A stretch of DNA of 64,000 nucleotides from Anarhynchus alexandrinus. Taxonomy: Eukaryota > Chordata > Aves > Charadriiformes > Charadriidae. The DNA is taken from positions 2,895,831 to 2,959,830 of the forward strand of contig VUYV01000016.1 of NCBI GenBank assembly GCA_008711295.1, written 5' to 3'. The notes beneath the pieces were generated by a model. The model was not told the origin of the DNA, did not search any database, and saw only the letters and a list, made by a program, of their open reading frames with translations. Of this stretch, positions 57,761 to 64,000 are shown in pieces. Position 1 is the stretch's first letter; each line of letters begins with the position of its first letter. Both the position numbers and the translations under genes were made by a program.

Positions 57761-60700
57761 GAGCATCTCCAGGAAGATACACAGCCTGCCCAACTCTCGT
57801 TTCATGGTTTACAGCTTTGTCCTTATTTTGAACGTGCCTCTGACTAATACCCACCCCAGTATGAGCCCAGAAGGGCCTAATTGCTTGCAAGAAACTGCTC
57901 ATTTCAGACATACATAGATTCAGTCTTGAGGCAATCTTTGTTTTGGGGACACACTCCATGGTCCTAGGAGAAACGCGCACGGCTTTTGTGCATTGCAGCT
58001 GCCACTACAGGCAATACCCAAGCAAGCGTTGCTTGGCGTTGTGGCAAATTTTCACACAAGAGGTTGAAAACTGAAATTATTCTTAAAGGTTGCTAAACAG
58101 CAAATTTGCAATTGCATTCGCTGTATGCAAACAGGCCTGCTATTTTGTGTGTTTTGTTGAGTGCAATATATTTGGCATGCAAAAGCTGTGTCTTCAGGGA
58201 TTTTTTTTTAAATAAGTAGTCTGGACGTATTGTAAGAGACAAAGTAATTAGCATTCACTCAGCCCAGCAGGGCAGCAATTTAAACTTTTACAAGGAGTCA
58301 AAGTTCAGGATGCTGCCCTGCCATCAACTTTCTACATACAGAAGGGATACAGACTGGAATATCCGAATGTTTCAAGCTACTCTGGGTTATTTGAAACTCC
58401 AATAGACACATTACTATGGGGAAATTGCTTAATCTGCTCTAGGATTTATTGCTATTGTATGTTCAGTATGGAGGTCTTGGAGGGTCAAAAAGGGTTGCAC
58501 TCAGTGCAAGTATTTCATACCATATTAAAAAGTTTTTGACCATACCTTTAATCCTCAAAATCATTACATCCTATTTTTATGCAGACACGCATATAAAAAC
58601 ACTCCACAAAATGAAACTGCGTTTACACCCTACTCACAATAATCCCACAGCGTGGGGAAACGAGGGAGGCGAAGCCAGGAAAAGGCAAGTTTGTTGTCAT
58701 ATAAAGCAAACAAATAGAAAAGTCAGAAGGGAAAAAAAAAAAAAGCCCTACTGCGTTGGATTGATTTAAGAGTAAGTGCATGCTGCCAGAGAAATAGATT
58801 TTTTTCACCCGTTAGGCAGTCATTTTTACAAATGTACGATGTGAGTACTGATTACAGCTTGTGGAGAAGAGAGGGTTGGTTTTTTTTTCTTTTTGTTCAT
58901 CCCGCCCTTCGCTCCGCATGGCATGACCCCACTCTGCCAGGCAGCCCCCATCTGCTCAGGGTCGCTGTTGGGGAGGACGGGAACCCCAGCCCTGCCCACC
59001 ACAGGGAGGAAAATCCAGTGCCTCGAGGCTCATGGAGGGGATGGCATGAGGAGGTTCAGGAGGGCATAGGGGGGATTGCAGGCTGGTCACAGGAGAGAGA
59101 AATACTTTGCCCCACTTAACATAATTATTTGGAGGCTTTCAGTGAGAAACCAGTAATGATTTTTTTTTTTTTTCTTGTTCCTCCACCCCAGGCTTTCACT
59201 TGTAAGAGCAGGTAAAACTAACTAGAAAGAGGAGACGAGAAGGAAATGTATACCACCACACTCATTTTGTAGACAGTTCACACCCAGTGAAAGCAAAATG
59301 ACTTATGCAGGAAGGAAATCTGGGTACCACAGAGCTAAATGTAACAAGAAAACTGGGTGAAAAGCAGTCTCGTCTAATTGCCCTCAAAAGTATTGTCATT
59401 ACTCTGCTGTCTTTTCTTGGTAAAAAATGTTGAAAATTACACTTTAAGTTTTGGTGGCATTTTCGCACCTCAGAGAAATAAATGCAAAAGCACAAGGAAT
59501 CAGTGCATTAGATTTTAAGCCTCTTGCAGGAACAAACATCAATGTTGTACATCCCCCACCTTTATAGGAGTTTCAAATTAACAAGAAAACATGAACATCT
59601 TGTTTGCAAATAAAGGTATGATCTCTCAGGTTCTCACTATGTATTATTTGCCAAGCAAAACAAACTTTGAACACAAACAGTTCAGCTCCTTTCCCATCTC
59701 CAGAAGACCTAGTAAAGGATATCACCTTGCAACACAGATGCTGTGTATAAAACTGAGGAGAAACAACCCTCTGCCTCCCTACCTTCAGTTCACAAAGGGA
59801 TTTTTTTGCCTTCCCTTTTTACATAAGGCAGCACAAGACATTAAGTAACTTTTCTGAGTCAGTAAATCAGGCTGCCCCGTGACTGCAGGAGGAGATGGGG
59901 ATGGCCGAACGGGTGCTTCGCTTCGTTAACGTACCCCACAATGCTTCCTCCTAAAACGAGACCAACTTGTTCCCCCCCAGCCCCAATGCAAATTTGTAGT
60001 AGCTTAAGTCATTAGGAGGTCCAAAGAGTTTATTTCTTTTTATTTTCAACCTACGGGATTTATTCTCACAGACGAAATACCGCAGGAGGAGTGTGATGAG
60101 AGAATAGGTTTTCTAAATATTTATGGATTAACCCAAACTAAGCAGAGAGGAAAAATAATATTAAAAATTACTAATCACATGAGATTTCCAAACTTCTTCC
60201 CTCCAAGAACCTTGAAAAGTTCAGATACTTGTTCTGACTGCAGATCTCTAGCACTTTCAGAAACCATGAGACCAACAGGATCTTGTCCAGTGCTCTGCTA
60301 GCAACTGTGGCTAGGGTGCAGGGACCTGTCACCCCACTGTCCCTGTGGAGAGCCCTTAATCCCAGAGCTGAGCTTTGTTAAAAACCAAAACAAGGCTATT
60401 TTTGCCTTCATTAAGGCCCATTCCCATCACACATTTAGACAAACTCTTACTCCTAAATTTTCTTTTTTCTGCCACAAGTGCATTTTATAATTGAAAAGAG
60501 AGGTAACTTGTTTTAGTGTCACAGGCTTTAATTAAGCATAGTTTGTCTAGAATAGCTTCAGGGTTTATTTATTATTTATTAAAGAAAGGTTAGTTATTTA
60601 TTGGGGGAAACACATCTGTACTTGCAACTTCACAGAATAAATCACAGAGCCCATCACTCAACCTGCTTTAGGACATTAGTGGATTACTATCAGGGTCAAG

Positions 60701-61196
60701 AAAAATATTTCTTTTACTGATACAGTGTTACATAATAAAGATATTTTAGATAGTTTCAAGTCTCCCTTGAAGCCATGGTTGTTTCTGGTCACTATTCAAG
60801 GACCAGACATTGGCTTTGTTCAAGGGGAAAAAAAAAAAACCAAAAAACCACGGGTCTTACTTTGCACCCTACATGCAAGAGTGCTTCAACGTCACCGTGA
60901 CAGGCACCATCAACGGTGCTGGGTGCACAGGGGGGAGCAAGGCTGCTGAAGTCGCCGCTGCAGACATTTTTCCTTCCCTCCAGCAGAGGGAAGATCCACC
61001 ACCAAGATAAATCCTGGTGCAAATGGACCAGCACGCAGGGAGGCATTCTCTGGGAAGAGATAGGATGTGCCCCAGAGCAGCTCCTGCTGCAGAGAGAAGC
61101 TCCCTGCGAGCAGGGGACTATTAAACAGTCATTTGAGGGCAGGGGCCGATAGAGACAATGAAGGGCCCATAAAGCCATGCTAAGTCATATTTTTGC
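57761..61196. other. Unique non-coding sequence with simple runs
   Basis: No gene recognised. A and T runs occur at about 58,732-58,744, 59,160-59,173 and 60,829-60,840. A POU octamer lies at 59,986-59,993. A possible MIR relic is listed separately. Confidence 0.5.
59811..59872 (-). mobile_element. Possible MIR relic, reverse orientation
   Basis: 'ttccctttttacataaggc' followed by 'gacattaagtaacttttctg' and AGTCAGTAAATCAGGCT follows the order of a reverse MIR ('ccattttacagatgagg', 'ggttaagtgacttgccc', 'aaggtcacacagc'). The diagnostic GAAACTGAGGC is missing, so the call is weak. Confidence 0.35.
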
Positions 61197-61216
61197 TTTT
61201 TTTTTAATTAAAAAAA
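61197..61216. repeat. T9-AATT-A7 self-complementary block (first)
   Basis: An A/T palindrome-like block, T9 then AATT then A7, flanked by GC on both sides. A near-identical block lies at 61,626-61,647, on the other side of the hairpin at 61,421-61,543. Confidence 0.7.
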
Positions 61217-61420
61217 GCTTTAACTTTCCCCTCACCACTTCTGGGCTGAATTGGTTTGATCCAGAGAGGTAGTTATGCATAAGAGCAACCACTTTATATT
61301 GAATTAGGGGATTTCTCATGCAACACATCTCACCAATTACAAGGCAGGGATGCAATTCTATGATTTATAATACATTATACTGTTAAGTAATATAACATTA
61401 TAGATACAATTTGTACCTAT

Positions 61421-61543
61421 CTCTCCATGGATTAGAGAGGTGGCACATGAAGAGTGGATCATTAAACAGCAGTGCAAGGCCAGGGGCCAAGCACTTCTGT
61501 TTAACAAGCTGCTCCAAGCACCACCTCTCTAATCCATGGAGAG
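61421..61543. repeat. 123-bp imperfect hairpin with perfect 23-bp outer arms
   Basis: The outer arm 61,421-61,443 (starting CTCTCCATGGATTAGAGAGG) is the exact reverse complement of 61,521-61,543. Inside, 61,462-61,469 (TTAAACAG) pairs with 61,497-61,504, AGTGC (61,471-61,475) pairs with GCACT (61,491-61,495), and GGCC (61,478-61,481) pairs with GGCC (61,485-61,488) around a 3-nt loop. The middle part (about 61,444-61,461 with 61,505-61,520) pairs poorly. The whole is one nearly symmetrical fold-back. It could be a MITE, an ancient conserved palindromic repeat of the Eulor kind, or a structured RNA precursor. Sequence alone does not decide. Confidence 0.85.
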
Positions 61544-61625
61544 AGAGAATAAATTGCTCCTGTATCTTGTTATAAATCATGTTCTTTTGGGTTGGTTTTG
61601 GTTTTGTTGGGGTTTTTGTTTTGCC

Positions 61626-61647
61626 TTTTTTTTTTAATTAAAAAAAA
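61626..61647. repeat. T-AATTA-A self-complementary block (second)
   Basis: A T10 run, AATT and an A8 run in the same layout as the block at 61,197-61,216. It follows a G/T-rich stretch (61,580-61,622). Confidence 0.7.
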
Positions 61648-62259
61648 GAAAATCTTTAAAATTCTGTTTAGGGCCATCTTTACCCAGGGCTGAGCTAGTT
61701 TAAGCTGAAGGCACTTCTGTTCCATAAAGTGTCTGAAACCAGATTGTATAATCTACAATCTGGCCAAATTTGGGGATGGTACAGGGGAGTGAGCCAGCTG
61801 CCCCATCCCTCTGGGTGAGGGAAACTACTCTCCTGGACAGGGTAGGCCATTCGGTGGCTGAAGCACCCACATCCTCCCAGCTGTAGTGGCATGGCTGGAG
61901 CTTGGGCAGCTGGAAAGAACAACCATCTTCAAGCTGCCCTGAGTGAACAGGGCAAATGGCAAGCATGGTCTAAGAGCTTCAGCTACATCCTTGCTTCATC
62001 AGGAAGAAAAGTGTCCTGGGAACACTCAGCAGCCCATCAGCACCCAGTTTGCCCAGCATGCCCCAACGCAAAACGCACCAGCACCTTGGAGCTAGATAAT
62101 CCTGTCGCCGTTTACACACACACATTAAAAAGTAACCGTGGCCAAGTAAGCCGAGGTCTTTGGGAGGACAGAGTTGACACGGGGGTGTTTCAATTCAGTG
62201 TGCAAACCTGCTGCGCTCAACAGCCATCCACAGCAGCTGAAGGTGAGCTCTTTGACCTC
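61648..62259. other. Unique non-coding sequence
   Basis: No gene recognised. The plus-strand frame 61,891-62,436 (181 residues) begins here. It is discussed as an observation, not called as a gene. Confidence 0.45.
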
Positions 62260-62640
62260 TGTCTCTTCTGTTTATATTACCTCTCTAGGGTCAATAAATG
62301 CAGATACAAATACCAGGCTCTGCAGACAATACACCGCTTTATAACATTGGCAGCAATATTTGGGTTCCATGCCTCAGCTTCCAGGTTTATTAAACTCCAT
62401 TATAATCCCCTTAACGATGACAACACCCTTCTATAACAGTACAGTTGCTTGGCTCCTGAGGAGAGTAGCACAATGAAGGAGGCTGAAGATATAAGGATAC
62501 TGTTAGGCTGCCTTATAGACCCTAACTCATCATGTGACAAGTCATTGATTTCTATTGACAATTTCATTGTAATGTCAGAACGTAACCCAAATTCATCTTT
62601 CATTCACTTCGAAAGTAAACAATGGCCCTTGGAATAGAAA
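62260..62640. promoter_or_regulatory. Candidate conserved non-coding element
   Basis: Complex repeat-free sequence: 'gcagatacaaataccagg', 'ataacattggcagcaatatt', 'ctccattataatcccctt', 'catgtgacaagtcattgatt' and 'cattgtaatgtcagaacg'. Several TAAT and CATTGT (SOX-like) cores are visible. Conservation untested. Confidence 0.27.
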
Positions 62641-64000
62641 AAAGGATAGCGCTAAAAAAGTAACAAAAATAATAAAAGAATCCAGCTTTTCCTCAAAAAA
62701 ACAATTGGAGAACCAAGACCACTCAGTAGCTACGCAGAGCAGAGCAAACTATTAATAGAGAACACATTATTTGACAAATTCTATCACTGCTTCCATTTAC
62801 AAATTATTCACAAATCTACTGTCATTCATTCAATTCTTTTCAATTTATGAAACTATATTAAATTAGCATTATTCCACAGAAACTATTTTCAGCCTAAGAA
62901 AAATTTTGAGTGATATTTACAGTGTTTGCTGACAAGACATCATCACCTCAGCCATGATAAGGTGCCGTTGCTGTCCCCTGGCTTAACAGGCAGCTCTTAA
63001 ATAAGCAGGGGACTAGGGGAGACTATGATCAGACCTTTGATGCCGTCTATGTTTGAAAGAGAAGATAAAAAGGAAAGGCTGGCAGGACTTGGCAGTGGCA
63101 CTACATTACATTTCTATTAATAAAGAATGGCAATCAGCTCTAAAATTAATGTGGATCTGTTATCTTTTCACACACACAAAGAATTTGTGTCTATAACGTG
63201 TTCACATGGTCTACAATGCAAATGATGGGGCCAAGTCATTCAGTTTTCTGTTTGATTACCTCTGTACCTCCGCTCTTGTCTGGTTTTGTATGTTTTTCTA
63301 CAGCTAAGCATGTGCAGTCATGTAGGATAAAGATCTAACTGTCAGCATGGTCCCTCTCTGCTTTTCTGGAGGCTGGACAGAAATACTTCATATGCACTCA
63401 AAATGCAAACTGAAATTTGCTAATTTCTAGTTTTCGGCCACCTGTTGCTCTTCACCACTACTACTTAATAAACATGAGTTTGCACATGGTACAGGTTAGA
63501 AGTTTTACTGGACTTAAGGCTAGGACACCTCCAAAATCAGACATGCTGGCAGACGGGAACACTGAAGTACAGATTTCCACACCATGATGAAAAAGAAAGA
63601 GACCCTGGAGCCTTAAAAAAAATAAAATAAAATAATGAAAATACACCTCTTTATTTCAGTTTCACGGGATTCAAATGATTTACAAAAATTCCCTAAGCAA
63701 TTTTCCTGCAGCACAGCTCCCTAATGAGGCTGGGGAACCAGCTTGTCTCCACACTACCACAAATAGCTAGTCAGGGCTGAATGAAAGGTTTCTTGGCTGG
63801 CGCAGGTAACCTCAGTCTTTCAAGGTGGAAATCGCAGTACTGATGCCAAGCGGCTGGCCATAGCTTACCCATCAGCCAACTACCTTTTCTAGTGATAGAC
63901 CATCCTATTACATAGTCTTAATTTTGAGATATTTGTTTGTGGTATGCTAATATAGGCTGTTTTTTTAACAACAGTTACTTGGGATGTTGTTTCAAGCGGT
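62641..64000. other. Unique AT-rich non-coding sequence
   Basis: No gene recognised. A POU octamer lies at 63,216-63,223 and an (AAAAT)n run at about 63,616-63,640. The final bases show no feature boundary. Confidence 0.5.

Noticed and set aside
1..64000. CRISPR arrays, operons, phage or bacterial mobile elements
   Set aside because: No spaced direct repeats, dense coding or Shine-Dalgarno-led genes. The CR1 and MIR content and low coding density show a vertebrate nuclear genome.

Overview
The window looks like non-coding sequence from a bird, or less likely another sauropsid such as a turtle or crocodilian. Three things point there. It holds two 5'-truncated CR1 non-LTR retrotransposons, one ending in the ATTCTATG-type 3' repeat typical of sauropsid CR1. 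It holds old MIR-like SINE relics and several short fold-back repeats of a kind common in sauropsid genomes. Interspersed repeats are otherwise sparse. I found no host protein-coding exon, rRNA, tRNA, CRISPR array or bacterial-type gene. The longer open frames outside CR1 have no recognisable domain and no splice or codon pattern to support them. The simplest reading is a gene desert or a very large intron, of the kind often found beside developmental regulators. I cannot name the flanking gene.

Layout. Positions 1-10,967 are mostly unique sequence with a MIR relic (6658-6777), a small cluster of tandem duplications, a perfect 24-bp palindrome (7662-7685), an A21 run and a short CpG-dense block (8560-8765). 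A degenerate CR1 lies at 10,968-11,973. From 12 to 31 kb there are candidate regulatory segments carrying POU octamers and RFX X-boxes, and a second CpG-dense block (18,350-18,800). There is also a 145-bp duplication split by a single N at 17,593, which looks like an unmerged contig overlap ending at a G-quadruplex. From 31 to 44 kb come a segment with an RFX site and a SOX-like pair, two copies of a GATCCTG fold-back repeat, a 65-nt polypyrimidine strand, and several complex AT-rich stretches with homeodomain cores that look like conserved non-coding elements. A better preserved CR1, interrupted by 175 Ns, lies at 49,075-49,963. From 50 to 64 kb there are more candidate regulatory stretches, another fold-back repeat (53,573-53,687) and a notable 123-bp imperfect hairpin with perfect 23-bp outer arms (61,421-61,543).

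No genes here work together in the operon sense. If the window has a function, it is most likely cis-regulatory. Eleven exact POU octamers, four X-box-like sites and many TAATTA cores are consistent with that, but conservation was not tested. All conserved-element calls are made by eye and carry low confidence.
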